A stretch of 64,000 bases of DNA from Streptomyces dengpaensis (GCF_002946835.1 NZ_CP026652.1:3534001-3598000), one strand, 5' to 3'. Counted from the stretch's first letter, positions 1-9,924 are shown. The notes: generated from the sequence alone by a model not told the origin. Made by a program: numbers and translations.

Positions 1-729
1 GTTGACACCCGCGACGGGCAGCCCGAAGTTGACCTCGCCGAGCCGCCCCGACGACGTACCGACCAGGGCGACGGCGACGACGCGGTCGCGGATCAGCTCC
101 GGGTACTGGTCGGCCAGGGCCATGACGGTCATGCCGCCCATGGAGTGCCCGACCAGCACGATCGGGCCCTCGGGCACGGCCGCGTCGATGACGGCCTTCA
201 GGTCGCGGCCGAGCTGGTCGATGGTGACCGGCGTCTCGTCGTCGAGCTGGGACTTGCCTCTCCCGGAGCGCCCGTGGCTGCGCTGGTCCCAGTGCACCGT
301 CCGTACGACACCGCGCAGTGCGGCGCGCTGGAAGTGCCAGGAGTCCTGGTTGAGGCAGTAGCCGTGGCTGAAGACGACGGTGACGGGGGCCGGGGCCTTG
401 CGGCCGAAGAGCCGGCGGCGGCGCGGGGCGAGCGGGGCCTGTGGCTCGGCGTCGTCGACCTCGTAGTACAGCTCGGTTCCGTCGTCCGCGTACGCCTTGC
501 CGGGCGTGCCGCGCAGCGCTCCGTACGGTCCCGTCGAGTCGAGGGCGAGACGGGCCTTCTGGCGCATGCCGCGGCCGACCGTGAGCCGCTCTATGGCGAC
601 TCCCGCGGCGGCGCCCGCGGCGACGACGCCTATCGCGGCGCCGACGACACCGGCCTTGCGCCAGTTCCCGGCGGAGGCGGCGGCCACCGAGGCCGCGCTC
701 ACGACGGCCTCCGCGCTGCTCTCGCTCAC
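1..729 (-). CDS. alpha/beta hydrolase, 3' part outside window
   Basis: This is the first 243 codons of an alpha/beta-hydrolase-fold protein that continues past the window edge. The GTG start at 729 gives an N-terminus (VSESSAEAVVS) followed by an alanine/glycine-rich hydrophobic stretch at about residues 15-48, probably a membrane anchor or uncleaved signal. The fold is shown by an oxyanion-loop motif (FSHGYCLNQDSW), then WDQRSHGRS, and a nucleophile elbow GHSMGG that supplies the catalytic serine; the acid and histidine lie outside the window. It follows alr by 69 bp on the same strand, and this hydrolase-after-alr arrangement is common in Streptomyces. Substrate unknown; an esterase or peptidase is equally possible. 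Confidence 0.85.
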   Translation of the reverse strand, partial: MSESSAEAVVSAASVAAASAGNWRKAGVVGAAIGVVAAGAAAGVAIERLTVGRGMRQKARLALDSTGPYGALRGTPGKAYADDGTELYYEVDDAEPQAPLAPRRRRLFGRKAPAPVTVVFSHGYCLNQDSWHFQRAALRGVVRTVHWDQRSHGRSGRGKSQLDDETPVTIDQLGRDLKAVIDAAVPEGPIVLVGHSMGGMTVMALADQYPELIRDRVVAVALVGTSSGRLGEVNFGLPVAGVN

Positions 730-741
730 GTCACGCTCCTC

Positions 742-785
742 TTCGCTGTGCGCTCTTCGCCGGTTCGCTGTGCGCTCTTCGCCGG
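742..785. repeat. 22-bp perfect tandem duplication
   Basis: Two identical 22-bp copies (742-763 and 764-785), each beginning ttcgctgtgcgctc, lie between the alr stop and the start of the alpha/beta hydrolase gene. The exact identity suggests a recent slippage event. Confidence 0.9.
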
Positions 786-798
786 GCCCGACAGGTCA

Positions 799-1956
799 TT
801 ACCCGGCTTGTTCCTCATTCACGTTCACGTAGACGCGCGGGACGCGGGTTCCGATCCGGGTGACGATTTCGTACGCGATCGTGCCCGCCGCGCGGCCCCA
901 GTCCTCGGCGGTCGGCTCGCCGCGGTCGCCCGGGCCGAACAGGATCGCCTCCGTGCCGGGCTCCGGCTCGTCCCCGCCGAGATCGACGGCGAACTGGTCC
1001 ATCGCGACCCGGCCCGCGACCGTACGCCACTTGCCGTCGACCAGGACGGGGCCGGTGCCGGAGGCGTGGCGCGGGATGCCGTCCGCGTAGCCGACGGGCA
1101 CCAGGCCGAGGGTCGTGTCGCCGGGGGTGGTGTAGTGATGCCCGTAGCTGACGCCGTGGCCGGCCGGAACGTGCTTCACCAGCGCGAGTGACGCGCTCAG
1201 CGTCATCACCGGGCGCAGCCCGAAGTCGGCCGGGGTGCCGAGCTCGGGGCTGGGCGAGATGCCGTAGACCGCGAGGCCGGTGCGTACGAGGTCGAAGTGG
1301 CTCTCGGGAAGGGTCAGTGTGGCGGGCGAGTTGGCGAGGTGCCGCACCTCGGGGCGGGCGCCCTGCTCCTCGGCGTACGCCACCATCTCGCGGAAACGGG
1401 TGAGTTGGGCCGGGATGGAGGGGTGACCGGGCTCGTCGGCGCAGGCGAAGTGCGACCAGAGACCGGTGACGGTGATCAGCCCCTGAGCCTCGGCGCTCAG
1501 GGCCTCCCTGACGAGTTCCGGCCAGTCGGCGGGCTGGCAGCCGTTGCGTCCGAGGCCGGTGTCGGCCTTGAGCTGGACGCGGGCGGGCGCGCCGGCGTCC
1601 CGGGCCGCTCGCACGACCTCCCGCAGGGCCCACATGCCGCTGACCGACACATCGAGATCGGCCTCGATCGCCTCCCGCCAGGGCCCTCCGGGCGTCCAGA
1701 GCCAGCACATGATGCGCCCCGGCAGACCGGCGGCCCTCAGTGCGAGGGCCTCCTCGGGGGTGGCGGTGCCGAGCCAGGTGGCACCCGCCTCGCGTGCCGC
1801 GCGGGCACACGGCACCGCCCCGTGGCCGTACGCGTCGGACTTGACCACGGCCATCACGGCCGCGGACGGCGCGTGGGCGCGCAGGGTCCGCACGTTGGCC
1901 CGCAGGGCTGACAGGTCGATCTCGGCGCGGGCGCGCAGGGCTGCTGTCTCGTTCAT
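799..1956 (-). CDS. alr: alanine racemase
   Basis: PLP-dependent interconversion of L- and D-alanine for peptidoglycan precursor synthesis in the cytoplasm. The ATG at 1956 (MNETAALRARAEIDL) gives 385 residues, the usual size; an open frame runs further upstream, but its extra residues do not resemble the family. The PLP lysine is K39 in VVKSDAYGHG. The second catalytic base is the tyrosine of the GVSYGHHYTT motif in the C-terminal part, and VGYADGIPR and RVAMDQ are standard family blocks. It lies downstream of the NAD(P)HX repair gene on the same strand, separated by a 171-bp spacer that contains an interspersed repeat, so cotranscription is uncertain. Confidence 0.97.
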   Translation of the reverse strand: MNETAALRARAEIDLSALRANVRTLRAHAPSAAVMAVVKSDAYGHGAVPCARAAREAGATWLGTATPEEALALRAAGLPGRIMCWLWTPGGPWREAIEADLDVSVSGMWALREVVRAARDAGAPARVQLKADTGLGRNGCQPADWPELVREALSAEAQGLITVTGLWSHFACADEPGHPSIPAQLTRFREMVAYAEEQGARPEVRHLANSPATLTLPESHFDLVRTGLAVYGISPSPELGTPADFGLRPVMTLSASLALVKHVPAGHGVSYGHHYTTPGDTTLGLVPVGYADGIPRHASGTGPVLVDGKWRTVAGRVAMDQFAVDLGGDEPEPGTEAILFGPGDRGEPTAEDWGRAAGTIAYEIVTRIGTRVPRVYVNVNEEQAG

Positions 1957-2035
1957 CGCGCCAAGTGTCTCAGAGGGGTCTGACACCACTCCGGCGCCGG
2001 TCCCGTGCAACGCTTTCTTCGCCCCCCGGCAGGAA

Positions 2036-2085
2036 TTAGCCCCTCCGGCGTTTGAGGAGCGGGTCTGGGGCGGAGCCCCAGGTAC
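2036..2085. repeat. Streptomyces-type interspersed GC-rich repeat
   Basis: The segment contains 'agcccctccggcgtttgagg' followed by a short inverted repeat (ctggggcggagccccag, with arms ctgggg/ccccag). The same core, cgtccggcgtttgagg, occurs inverted near 22765-22787. From general knowledge this motif is scattered through intergenic regions of many Streptomyces chromosomes. It may act as a bidirectional terminator. Confidence 0.7.
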
Positions 2086-2127
2086 GGGACGGGCAGGGGC
2101 GGAGGGGGCGAAAAACCCTCCCGGCGG

Positions 2128-3630
2128 TCACCCCGCGCGGACGTCCCGCCAGGCGTCCGGGATCGCGGCGGCCACATCGTGGGCCCCGGCAGGCGCCCCG
2201 TCCGCCGCGAACCGCCCCGCGAGCCCGTGGAGATACGCGGCCACACTCCCGGCGTCCAGCGCCGACAGCCCGGCCGCGAGAAGAGACCCCGCGAGGCCCG
2301 ACAGCACGTCACCGCTCCCCGCCGTCGCCAGCCACGCCGTCCCCGTCGGATTCACCCGCACAACCCCGCCCCCCGCATCGGCCACCAACGTCGTCGCCCC
2401 CTTGAGGAGCACCGTCGCCCCGTACGCGGCCGCCAACTCCCGCACGGAATCCAGCCGAGCCCCCTCGACGGCCTGACGCGAGACCCCGAGCAGCGCGGCG
2501 GCCTCCCCGGCGTGCGGGGTCATCAGCGTGGGCGCGCGACGGGCCCGTACGGCGTCCCGGTCCGCGAGCCGCAACCCGTCCGCGTCCACCAGCACCGGCA
2601 CCTCCGCGCCGAGCACCTCGGCGACCGACGACGCGTCGTCCCCGGCCCCGGGCCCCACCACCCACGCCTGCACCCGCCCGACCCGCGCGGGCCCCCGGTC
2701 GGACACGAGCGTCTCGGGAAAGGCGGCGATGACGGCGTCCGCCGCGGGCCCGACGTACCGCACGGCCCCCGCCCCGCCCCGCAGCGCACCGGACACGGCG
2801 AGCACCGCCGCCCCGGGGTAGCGCGCCGATCCGGCGGCGATCCCGAGGACCCCGCGCCGGTACTTGTCGCTCTCCGCCCCCGGCATGGGCAACAGCGCTG
2901 CCACATCAGCGTGCTGCAAGGCCTCCAACTCGGCCTCACCCGGAAGAGCGAGCCCGATGTCGACGAGCCGTACGGACCCGGCGTAGACGCGCGCGGGGTC
3001 GATGAGCAGCCCCGGCTTGTGCGTGCCGAAGGTCACGGTCAGATCGGCGCGGACGGCCGCGCCGTGCACCTCTCCGGTGTCGGCCTCGATGCCGCTCGGC
3101 AGATCGACGGCGACCACGGCGGCACGGGAGTCCGCGGCGAGCGCGGCCAGCGCCGCGGCGTCGGGCCGCAGCCCGCCCTTGCCGCCGATCCCGACAATGC
3201 CGTCGACGACGAGGTCGGCCCGCCCGATCAACTCCGCGACGATGCGCGCCTGCCCGTCGCCCTGCCCACCTGGAGCCACACGCGCGTCGTCCGTCCCTAC
3301 GGGGGCCAGGCTCCCGCCGGACTCCACACTCCCACCCGCCCGCAGCAACGCGTCCAGCCCTCCGGCGTGCGCCCGTTCGGGGGCGAGGAGCACCGCGGTG
3401 ACGCCCGCGCCGCGGCGGGCGAGGCGCGCGCCGGCGTACAGCGCGTCACCCCCGTTGTCGCCGCTGCCGACGAGCAGAACCACCCGGCTGCCGTACACCC
3501 GCCCCAGCAAGTCCGCGCAGGCGGCGGCCAGCCCGGCGGCCGCCCGCTGCATCAACGCTCCCTCAGGAAGCCGCGCCATCAACTCCCGCTCGGCGGCTCT
3601 TACGGTCTCCACGCTGTACGCAGTACGCAT
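2128..3630 (-). CDS. nnr: bifunctional NAD(P)H-hydrate epimerase / ADP-dependent dehydratase
   Basis: Repairs hydrated NAD(P)H: the N-terminal YjeF_N domain epimerises R/S-NAD(P)HX and the C-terminal ribokinase-like domain dehydrates the S form at the expense of ADP. The ATG at 3630 (MRTAYSVETVRAAE) gives 500 residues, typical for the fusion. Residues 1-230 carry the epimerase blocks (VLLVGSGDNGGDAL, DLVVDGIVGIGGKG, DLPSGIEADTG). The C-terminal half shows DADGLRL, LTPHAGEAAALLG, VLLKGATT and the ADP-binding/catalytic GTAWLATAGSGDVLSG. It sits between acpS and alr on the same strand. The inter-domain linker has some Ala/Gly insertions but no frame problem. Confidence 0.95.
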   Translation of the reverse strand: MRTAYSVETVRAAERELMARLPEGALMQRAAAGLAAACADLLGRVYGSRVVLLVGSGDNGGDALYAGARLARRGAGVTAVLLAPERAHAGGLDALLRAGGSVESGGSLAPVGTDDARVAPGGQGDGQARIVAELIGRADLVVDGIVGIGGKGGLRPDAAALAALAADSRAAVVAVDLPSGIEADTGEVHGAAVRADLTVTFGTHKPGLLIDPARVYAGSVRLVDIGLALPGEAELEALQHADVAALLPMPGAESDKYRRGVLGIAAGSARYPGAAVLAVSGALRGGAGAVRYVGPAADAVIAAFPETLVSDRGPARVGRVQAWVVGPGAGDDASSVAEVLGAEVPVLVDADGLRLADRDAVRARRAPTLMTPHAGEAAALLGVSRQAVEGARLDSVRELAAAYGATVLLKGATTLVADAGGGVVRVNPTGTAWLATAGSGDVLSGLAGSLLAAGLSALDAGSVAAYLHGLAGRFAADGAPAGAHDVAAAIPDAWRDVRAG

Positions 3631-3679
3631 ACCGCCGAGTCTCCCGCACCAGCGCCCACCGCGCCGCCCCTGGCAACGA

Positions 3680-4051
3680 CTACCCCTCCGCCACCACGAC
3701 CGCCGAAGCCACCCCCGCGTCATGGCTCAGCGACACGTGCCAGGCCCGTACGCCCAGTTCGGCCGCACAGGCGGCGACCGTGCCCTTGACGCGCAGGCGT
3801 GGCTGGCCGCTGTCCTCGACGTAGACCTCGGCGTCGGTCCAGTGCAGGCCCGCCGGGGCGCCCAGCGCCTTGGCGAGGGCCTCCTTCGCGGCGAAGCGTG
3901 CGGCCAGGGACGCGATGCCGCGGCGCTCGCCGCTCGCCACGAACAACTCCTGTTCCAGAAAGAGCCGTTCGGCCAGCCCGGGCGTGCGCTCCAACGCCGC
4001 CCGGAACCGGTCGATCTCGGCCACGTCGATACCGACCCCGATGATGCTCAT
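3680..4051 (-). CDS. acpS: holo-[acyl-carrier-protein] synthase
   Basis: Transfers 4'-phosphopantetheine from CoA to apo-ACP. The ATG at 4051 ([16 protein letters not shown]) gives 123 residues, the normal length for a trimeric AcpS-type transferase. The Mg-binding aspartate lies in GIDVAEIDR and the second conserved block is [13 protein letters not shown]; the C-terminus ends with [20 protein letters not shown] longer open frame upstream is rejected because the motif starts at the N-terminus in this family. It is separated from nnr by 49 bp on the same strand. Confidence 0.97.
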   Translation of the reverse strand: MSIIGVGIDVAEIDRFRAALERTPGLAERLFLEQELFVASGERRGIASLAARFAAKEALAKALGAPAGLHWTDAEVYVEDSGQPRLRVKGTVAACAAELGVRAWHVSLSHDAGVASAVVVAEG

Positions 4052-4104
4052 GCCCCGCACCCTAAGGGGCGCGACCCGGCACCGGTCCATTTGGCGGGAA
4101 TGTC

Positions 4105-4389
4105 TCACCGTTCCTGATCGAGCGGCGGTGAGGGAAGCCCGAAATGGTCGGCGATGATCCGCGCCGTGCGGGCGCCGTCGCTGTTGAAGCCGGGATCGGA
4201 GTCGTACGGGGTGTCCCGGCCGACGATCCCGGCGTCCAACAGCTCGCGCACGAGCAGATCGGCCATGCCCCCGGAGCGTCGTGATTCACGGCGCGCGCCG
4301 AGGTTGAAGTACGTCTGCTCGAACCCGCCGCGGCTGTAGGCGAACTGGAACCGGCGGAAACCGAACCGGCAGAACGCGTCACTCCACGG
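4105..4389 (-). pseudogene. start-less ORF between glmS and acpS, probable gene remnant
   Basis: Reading on the minus strand immediately after a TGA inside the glmS 3' end (4392-4390) there is an open frame of about 94 codons ending in TGA at 4107-4105. Its codon use is Streptomyces-like, with G/C in almost every third position, and it has a plausible protein texture (FCRFGFRRFQFAYSRGGFEQ, then [13 protein letters not shown]). No start codon precedes the first 41 codons; the only ATG in frame is at 4266 and would give 53 residues. It looks like the 3' end of a gene whose 5' part was lost against glmS. I do not recognise the family. A genuine short protein from 4266 is also possible. Confidence 0.4.
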
Positions 4390-6226
4390 TCACCGACTTC
4401 GCCAAGTTCCGCGGCTGATCCACCTCGTTCCCCCGAGCCGCCGCCAACTCGCACGCGAACACCTGCAACGGCACGGTCGCCATCAACGGCTGCAGCAACG
4501 TCAGCGTGGCCGGGATCCGGATCAGGTGGTCCGCGTACGGCGCCACCGCCTCGTCCCCCTCCTCCGCGATGACGATCGTGCGCGCACCCCGCGCCCGGAT
4601 CTCCTGGATGTTGGACACGATCTTGTCGTGGAGAACGGACCGCCCCCGGGGCGACGGCACCACGACCACCACGGGCAGGTCCTCCTCGATCAAGGCGATC
4701 GGCCCATGCTTCAGCTCACCGGCCGCGAAGCCCTCGGCGTGCATGTACGCCAGTTCCTTCAGCTTGAGCGCGCCCTCCAGAGCCACCGGATACCCGACGT
4801 GCCGCCCCAGGAACAGCACGGTGTCCTTGTGGGCGAGGGACCGCGCCAGCTCGCGTACCGGCTCCATGGTCTCCAGGACCCGTTCGACCTCGCGGGAGAT
4901 CCGGGACAGCTCACGGATGACGGCCTGGATCTCGTCGCCCCACTTGGTGCCGCGGACCTGGCCCAGGTACAGGGCGACCAGATAGCAGGCGACCAGCTGG
5001 GTCAGGAACGCCTTCGTCGAGGCGACCGCGACCTCCGGACCCGCGTGCGTGTACAGCACGGCGTCCGACTCGCGCGGGATCGTCGACCCGTTCGTGTTGC
5101 AGATCGCCAGCACCTTGGAGCCCTGCTCGCGGGCGTGCCTCAGCGCCATCAGCGTGTCCATGGTCTCGCCGGACTGCGAGATGGCGACCACCAGGGTCCG
5201 CGGGTCCAGGATGGGATCCCGGTACCGGAACTCACTCGCCAGCTCCACCTCGCACGGGATGCGGGTCCAGTGCTCGATGGCGTACTTGGCGATCATCCCG
5301 GCGTGGAACGCCGTACCGCACGCGATGATGACGACCTTGTCGATCTCCCGGAGCGCGGCGCCCGGGATCCGCACCTCGTCCAGCGTCAGCGACCCGGACG
5401 CGTCGATGCGCCCCAGCAACGTATCGGCGACCGCCTTGGGCTGCTCGGCGATCTCCTTGAGCATGAAGTAGTCATAGCCCCCCTTTTCGGCCGCCGACGT
5501 GTCCCAGTCGACGTGGTACGAGCGCACGTCGGCCGGAAGGCCGTCGAAGCCCGTCACTGTCACCCCGTCCCGGCGCAGCTCCACCACCTGGTCCTGACCC
5601 AGCTCGATCGCCGACCGCGTATGGGCGATGAACGCGGAGACGTCCGAAGCGAGAAAGGCCTCGCCCTCTCCAACGCCCACCACGAGCGGCGAGTTCCGCC
5701 GCGCCCCGACCACCACGTCCGGGTCGTCCGCGTGCACCGCGACCAGCGTGAACGCGCCCTCCAGACGCCGGCACACCAGCCGCATCGCCTCTGCCAGGTC
5801 CGCGCACGCGGAGAACTCCTCGGCGAGCAGATGCGCGACCACCTCGGTGTCCGTATCGGAGGCCAGTTCGTGTCCCCGCTCGGCCAACTCGGCGCGCAGC
5901 ACGGCGAAGTTCTCGATGATGCCGTTGTGGACGACGGCGACCCGGCCCGCGTTGTCCAGGTGCGGATGCGCGTTCGCGTCCGTAGGACCGCCGTGGGTGG
6001 CCCAGCGGGTGTGCCCGATGCCCGTCGTGCCCGCCGGCAGCGGCCGGTCGGCCAGTTCCTTCTCCAGGTTGACCAGCTTCCCGGCCTTCTTCGCGGCCGC
6101 GAGCCCCCCGTCCGCCAGGACGGCGACGCCCCCGGAGTCGTATCCCCGGTACTCCAGTCGCTTCAGCCCGGCCACCACCACATCAAGCGCCGACTGCGAC
6201 CCCACGTATCCCACAATTCCGCACAT
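4379..6226 (-). CDS. glmS: glutamine-fructose-6-phosphate aminotransferase (isomerizing)
   Basis: Makes glucosamine-6-phosphate from fructose-6-phosphate and glutamine, the first step to UDP-GlcNAc. 615 residues. The N-terminal class II glutamine amidotransferase domain begins with MCGIVGYVG, where Cys2 becomes the catalytic N-terminal residue. The C-terminal half has two SIS sugar-isomerase domains (ACGTAFHAGM, SQSGETMDTL, STKAFLTQL) and ends with the conserved NLAKSVTVE tail. It is divergent from coaA across a 152-bp promoter region. glmM lies 2.1 kb away, so two of the three amino-sugar precursor steps are encoded close together. Confidence 0.98.
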   Translation of the reverse strand: MCGIVGYVGSQSALDVVVAGLKRLEYRGYDSGGVAVLADGGLAAAKKAGKLVNLEKELADRPLPAGTTGIGHTRWATHGGPTDANAHPHLDNAGRVAVVHNGIIENFAVLRAELAERGHELASDTDTEVVAHLLAEEFSACADLAEAMRLVCRRLEGAFTLVAVHADDPDVVVGARRNSPLVVGVGEGEAFLASDVSAFIAHTRSAIELGQDQVVELRRDGVTVTGFDGLPADVRSYHVDWDTSAAEKGGYDYFMLKEIAEQPKAVADTLLGRIDASGSLTLDEVRIPGAALREIDKVVIIACGTAFHAGMIAKYAIEHWTRIPCEVELASEFRYRDPILDPRTLVVAISQSGETMDTLMALRHAREQGSKVLAICNTNGSTIPRESDAVLYTHAGPEVAVASTKAFLTQLVACYLVALYLGQVRGTKWGDEIQAVIRELSRISREVERVLETMEPVRELARSLAHKDTVLFLGRHVGYPVALEGALKLKELAYMHAEGFAAGELKHGPIALIEEDLPVVVVVPSPRGRSVLHDKIVSNIQEIRARGARTIVIAEEGDEAVAPYADHLIRIPATLTLLQPLMATVPLQVFACELAAARGNEVDQPRNLAKSVTVE

Positions 6227-6378
6227 GGCCGCAGCCTAAGCGCCGACGCCCGCCGCAACACGGCTCCGCGTGCCCGATTTCGGAAATTCCAGCCCCCCTT
6301 CGGACGCCCCAAGCGACCAGGACACCCGCGTGACGCACCCCACGCCCCACCCCGTCCACACCCCCGTAACAATGGACT

Positions 6379-7368
6379 GTGATCTCTCCGGTCTCCCCGA
6401 TGCCCCGGAGCGCCCACCGGCAGAGGCCGGAGGCGACTCCCTACGTCGACCTCACCCGTACGGAGTGGAGCGCGCTGCGCGAGAAGACGCCGCTCCCCCT
6501 CAGCGCCGAGGAGGTCGAAAAGCTGCGTGGCCTCGGCGACGTCATCGACCTCGACGAGGTGCGGGACATCTACCTCCCGCTGTCCCGGCTCCTCAACCTC
6601 TACGTCGGCGCCACGGACGGCCTCAGAGGCGCCCTGAACACGTTCCTGGGCGAACAGGGCTCCCAGTCCGGCACGCCCTTCGTCATAGGCGTCGCCGGCT
6701 CCGTCGCTGTGGGAAAGTCGACCGCCGCCCGCCTCCTTCAGGCCCTGCTCTCCCGCTGGCCCGAGCACCCGCGGGTCGAACTCGTCACCACGGACGGGTT
6801 TCTTCTCCCCACCAAGGAGCTTGAGGCCCGCGGCCTGATGTCGCGGAAAGGTTTCCCCGAGTCGTACGACCGCCGCGCCCTGACCCGCTTCGTCGCCGAC
6901 ATCAAGGCGGGCAAGGACGAGGTCACCGCCCCCGTCTACTCGCACCTCATCTACGACATCGTGCCCGGCCAGAAGCTCACCGTCCGCCGCCCCGACATCC
7001 TCATCGTCGAAGGCCTGAACGTGCTGCAGCCCGCCCTGCCCGGCACGGACGGCCGCACCCGCGTCGGCCTCGCGGACTACTTCGACTTCAGCGTGTACGT
7101 CGACGCCCGCCCCGAGGACATCGAGCGCTGGTACATCGACCGCTTCAAGAAACTGCGCCAGACCGCCTTCCAGGACCCCGACTCGTACTTCCGCAAGTAC
7201 ACCCAGGTCTCCGAGGAGGAGGCGCTCGACTACGCCCGCACGACCTGGCGGACCATCAACAAGCCCAACCTGCTGGAGAACGTGGCGCCCACGCGCGGCC
7301 GCGCGACGCTCGTCCTGCGCAAGGGCCCGGACCACAAGGTGCAGCGCCTGAGCCTGCGCAAGCTCTAG
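6379..7368 (+). CDS. coaA: type I pantothenate kinase
   Basis: Phosphorylates pantothenate, the controlling step of CoA synthesis. 329 residues from the GTG at 6379 ([12 protein letters not shown]); an alternative ATG at 6400 would remove seven residues. The prokaryotic PanK/PRK-type P-loop is [12 protein letters not shown] at about residue 103. Further blocks are [27 protein letters not shown] and [12 protein letters not shown]. It is one of the few plus-strand genes here, divergent from glmS and 42 bp upstream of the DUF389 gene, with which it may be cotranscribed. It provides the CoA that AcpS, encoded nearby, uses as donor. Confidence 0.97.
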   Translation: MISPVSPMPRSAHRQRPEATPYVDLTRTEWSALREKTPLPLSAEEVEKLRGLGDVIDLDEVRDIYLPLSRLLNLYVGATDGLRGALNTFLGEQGSQSGTPFVIGVAGSVAVGKSTAARLLQALLSRWPEHPRVELVTTDGFLLPTKELEARGLMSRKGFPESYDRRALTRFVADIKAGKDEVTAPVYSHLIYDIVPGQKLTVRRPDILIVEGLNVLQPALPGTDGRTRVGLADYFDFSVYVDARPEDIERWYIDRFKKLRQTAFQDPDSYFRKYTQVSEEEALDYARTTWRTINKPNLLENVAPTRGRATLVLRKGPDHKVQRLSLRKL

Positions 7369-7410
7369 CCCGCCCCCTGAACGCAACGTCGGCCTGTTAA
7401 AAAGGGCGTC

Positions 7411-8370
7411 ATGCTGCATCTGCGCCTGATCACCCCGGCCAACAGAACCGACGACGTGGTCCGCCTGATCGAGAAGACGGTCGGCACCACCCACCTCGTC
7501 GTGATGCCGGGTGCCGCGCGCAACCCGGCCGGTGACGTCGTCATGTGCGACGTCGCGCGCGAGGCCGCTGACGAACTCATCGGCGCGCTACGGGCATTGG
7601 ACATCGACAAGACGGGCTCGATCGCCGTCGAGAACATCGACCTGTCGATCTCCAAGCGGGCTGAGAAGGCCGAGGAGGAGGCACCGGGCGAGGCGGCGGA
7701 CGCGGTGCTGTGGGAGCACTTGGCGGACGCGACGCACGAGGAGTCGACGCTGTCGTTCACCTACGTCGCCTTCATCACGCTCGCCACGATGATCGCGGCC
7801 TGCGGTGTGGTGCTCGACAACGCGATCCTGATCGTGGGCGCGATGGCGGTCGGCCCGGAGTTCGGGCCGCTGGCCGGCTTCTCCACGGCGATCGTCCAGC
7901 GGCACCCGCGACTGGCCCTGCGATCGATGATCGCGCTGCTGGCCGGCTTCGCCGTGGCCATGGTGGTCACGGTGGGATTCAGCTACTTCATGGACGCGGT
8001 CGGCCTGTTCACCCAGGAGCAGCTGGACGCGGACCGGCCCAACACCGGCTTCGTCTGGGCCCCCGACTGGTTCTCCTTCGTCGTGGCGGTCCTCGCGGGC
8101 ACGGCCGGCACGCTGTCCCTGACCTCTTCGAAGTCGGGCGCCCTGGTGGGCGTGGCCATCTCCGTGACCACCGTCCCCGCGGCCGCCAACGCGGCCGTGG
8201 CCCTTAGCTACGGCGACTCGAAGCAGACCTGGGGCTCCACCGAGCAGCTCCTGCTGAACCTGCTCGGCATCATCCTCGCCGGCACGCTCACGCTCCTGGC
8301 CCAGAAGTGGCTCTGGGCCAGGCAGCGCGACCGACAAGCGAGAGAGGGAGCGAGGGCAGGCGGGAACTAG
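7411..8370 (+). CDS. DUF389 family integral membrane protein
   Basis: 319 residues. Residues 1-90 form a soluble domain ([17 protein letters not shown]...), followed by an acidic linker and about six hydrophobic segments, beginning with [20 protein letters not shown] and [19 protein letters not shown]. The [11 protein letters not shown] block and overall plan match the DUF389 (TIGR00341-like) family, whose biochemical function is unknown. The stop TAG at 8368-8370 overlaps the converging glmM stop: the palindrome CTAG at 8367-8370 supplies both stop codons. Confidence 0.88.
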   Translation: MLHLRLITPANRTDDVVRLIEKTVGTTHLVVMPGAARNPAGDVVMCDVAREAADELIGALRALDIDKTGSIAVENIDLSISKRAEKAEEEAPGEAADAVLWEHLADATHEESTLSFTYVAFITLATMIAACGVVLDNAILIVGAMAVGPEFGPLAGFSTAIVQRHPRLALRSMIALLAGFAVAMVVTVGFSYFMDAVGLFTQEQLDADRPNTGFVWAPDWFSFVVAVLAGTAGTLSLTSSKSGALVGVAISVTTVPAAANAAVALSYGDSKQTWGSTEQLLLNLLGIILAGTLTLLAQKWLWARQRDRQAREGARAGGN

Positions 8371-9725
8371 CCCAGCGCCGACTTCACGGCGTCCGCGAGG
8401 CGGCCCGCCACCGACCTGGCGTGGTCGATGTCGGCGGCCTCGACCATGACGCGCACGAGCGGCTCGGTGCCGGACGGGCGGAGCAACACCCGCCCGGTGG
8501 AGCCGAGTTCGCGCTCGGCGTCGGCCACGGCGGCGGACAGCTCGGCAGAGGTCTTCACCCGCGACTTGTCGACGTCGGGCACGTTGATGAGCACCTGCGG
8601 CAGCCGCTCCATGATCGAGGCGAGGTCCTGGAGCGTACGTCCCGTCTGGGCGACCCGGGCCGCGAGGAGCAGGCCGGTCAGCGTGCCGTCGCCGGTGGTG
8701 GCGTGGTCGAGGACGATGACGTGCCCGGACTGCTCGCCGCCGAGCGCGTACCCGTGCTCCTTCATCTCCTCCAGCACATAGCGGTCGCCGACCGCCGTCT
8801 GGACGAGGGAGACGCCCTCGCGCTCCATGGCGAGCTTGAAGCCCAGGTTGGACATGACCGTCGCGACAACGGTGTCGGAGCGCAGTGCGGAACGCTCCCG
8901 CATCGCCAGCGCGAGCACGGCCAGGATCTGGTCGCCGTCCACCTCGGCACCCGTGTGGTCCACGGCGAGGCAGCGGTCGGCGTCGCCGTCGTGCGCGATG
9001 CCGAGGTCGGCGCCGTGTTCGAGGACGGCGGCCTGGAGCTTGCCCAGGTGGGTGGAGCCGCAGCCGTCGTTGATGTTGAGCCCGTCCGGCTCCGCGCCGA
9101 TCGTGACGATCTCGGCGCCGGCGCGGCTGAAGGCCTCGGGCGACACCCGGGCGGCGGCACCGTGCGCCTCGTCGAGGACGACCTTGAGACCGTCGAGGCG
9201 GTTCGGCAGGACGCCGATGAGGTGGGCGACGTACTGGTCGAGACCCTGGTCGTACGACGTCACCCGGCCGACGCCGGCACCGGTCGGGCGGTCCCAGGGG
9301 GCGCCGGTGCGGTGCTCCTCGTAGACGCGCTCGATCTTGTCCTCCAGCTCGTCGGCGAGCTTGTGGCCGCCGCGGGCGAAGAACTTGATCCCGTTGTCGG
9401 GCATGGCGTTGTGGCTGGCCGAGAGCATCACGCCGAGGTCGGCGCCCAGCGCCCCGGTGAGGTACGCCACCGCGGGGGTGGGCAGCACACCGACGCGCAG
9501 GACGTCCACGCCCGCGCTGGCCAGGCCCGCGACCACGGCTGCCTCAAGGAACTCCCCGGACGCGCGCGGGTCCCGCCCGACCACTGCTTTCGGCCGGTGG
9601 CCCTCGAACGTGCCGGCCTCGGCCAGTACGTGCGCCGCTGCCACGGAGAGTCCGAGCGCGAGCTCGGCCGTCAGATCCGCGTTGGCGACACCGCGCACGC
9701 CGTCCGTGCCGAAGAGTCGTCCCAC
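8367..9725 (-). CDS. glmM: phosphoglucosamine mutase
   Basis: Converts glucosamine-6-phosphate to glucosamine-1-phosphate, following GlmS. 452 residues from ATG at 9725 ([15 protein letters not shown]). The phosphorylated serine is in [13 protein letters not shown], the Mg-binding loop is [12 protein letters not shown], the sugar-binding loop GGEQSGH and the phosphate-binding loop [12 protein letters not shown], all in the expected order. It is downstream of rplM-rpsI but separated from them by two strong hairpins, so it probably has its own promoter. It converges with the DUF389 gene and shares a CTAG stop with it. Confidence 0.98.
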   Translation of the reverse strand: MGRLFGTDGVRGVANADLTAELALGLSVAAAHVLAEAGTFEGHRPKAVVGRDPRASGEFLEAAVVAGLASAGVDVLRVGVLPTPAVAYLTGALGADLGVMLSASHNAMPDNGIKFFARGGHKLADELEDKIERVYEEHRTGAPWDRPTGAGVGRVTSYDQGLDQYVAHLIGVLPNRLDGLKVVLDEAHGAAARVSPEAFSRAGAEIVTIGAEPDGLNINDGCGSTHLGKLQAAVLEHGADLGIAHDGDADRCLAVDHTGAEVDGDQILAVLALAMRERSALRSDTVVATVMSNLGFKLAMEREGVSLVQTAVGDRYVLEEMKEHGYALGGEQSGHVIVLDHATTGDGTLTGLLLAARVAQTGRTLQDLASIMERLPQVLINVPDVDKSRVKTSAELSAAVADAERELGSTGRVLLRPSGTEPLVRVMVEAADIDHARSVAGRLADAVKSALG

Positions 9726-9794
9726 TTGTCCTCCTGAGGAAGCTTCAGAGTTCGGAAGTCACCCGATCACACGAGCCTTTGAGCACCTTGTGCC

Positions 9795-9823
9795 GTTATA
9801 CGCCCATGCCTGTGATAAACGAA
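9795..9823 (-). promoter_or_regulatory. weak candidate glmM promoter
   Basis: On the minus strand TATAAC (complement of 9795-9800) lies 17 bp downstream of TTCGTT (complement of 9818-9823). The -10 match is good and the -35 is poor. It lies between the rpsI terminators and glmM, where a promoter is expected. Confidence 0.35.
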
Positions 9824-9901
9824 CGCCCCGGGGGCACTGTGGCGTGCCGCCGGGGCGTTCGGACGTACTCCGCGTACGGCGTGTAGAAGCTACACGCCGT
9901 A
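9821..9901 (-). terminator. two hairpins downstream of rpsI
   Basis: Hairpin 1 has arms gaacgccccg (9821-9830) and cggggcgttc (9851-9860). Hairpin 2 has 12-bp perfect arms at 9875-9886 and 9890-9901 with a three-base loop. They directly follow the rpsI stop on the minus strand and should terminate the rplM-rpsI transcript. Confidence 0.8.
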
Positions 9902-9924
9902 CCCGTACGAGCAGGCAGCGAAGA

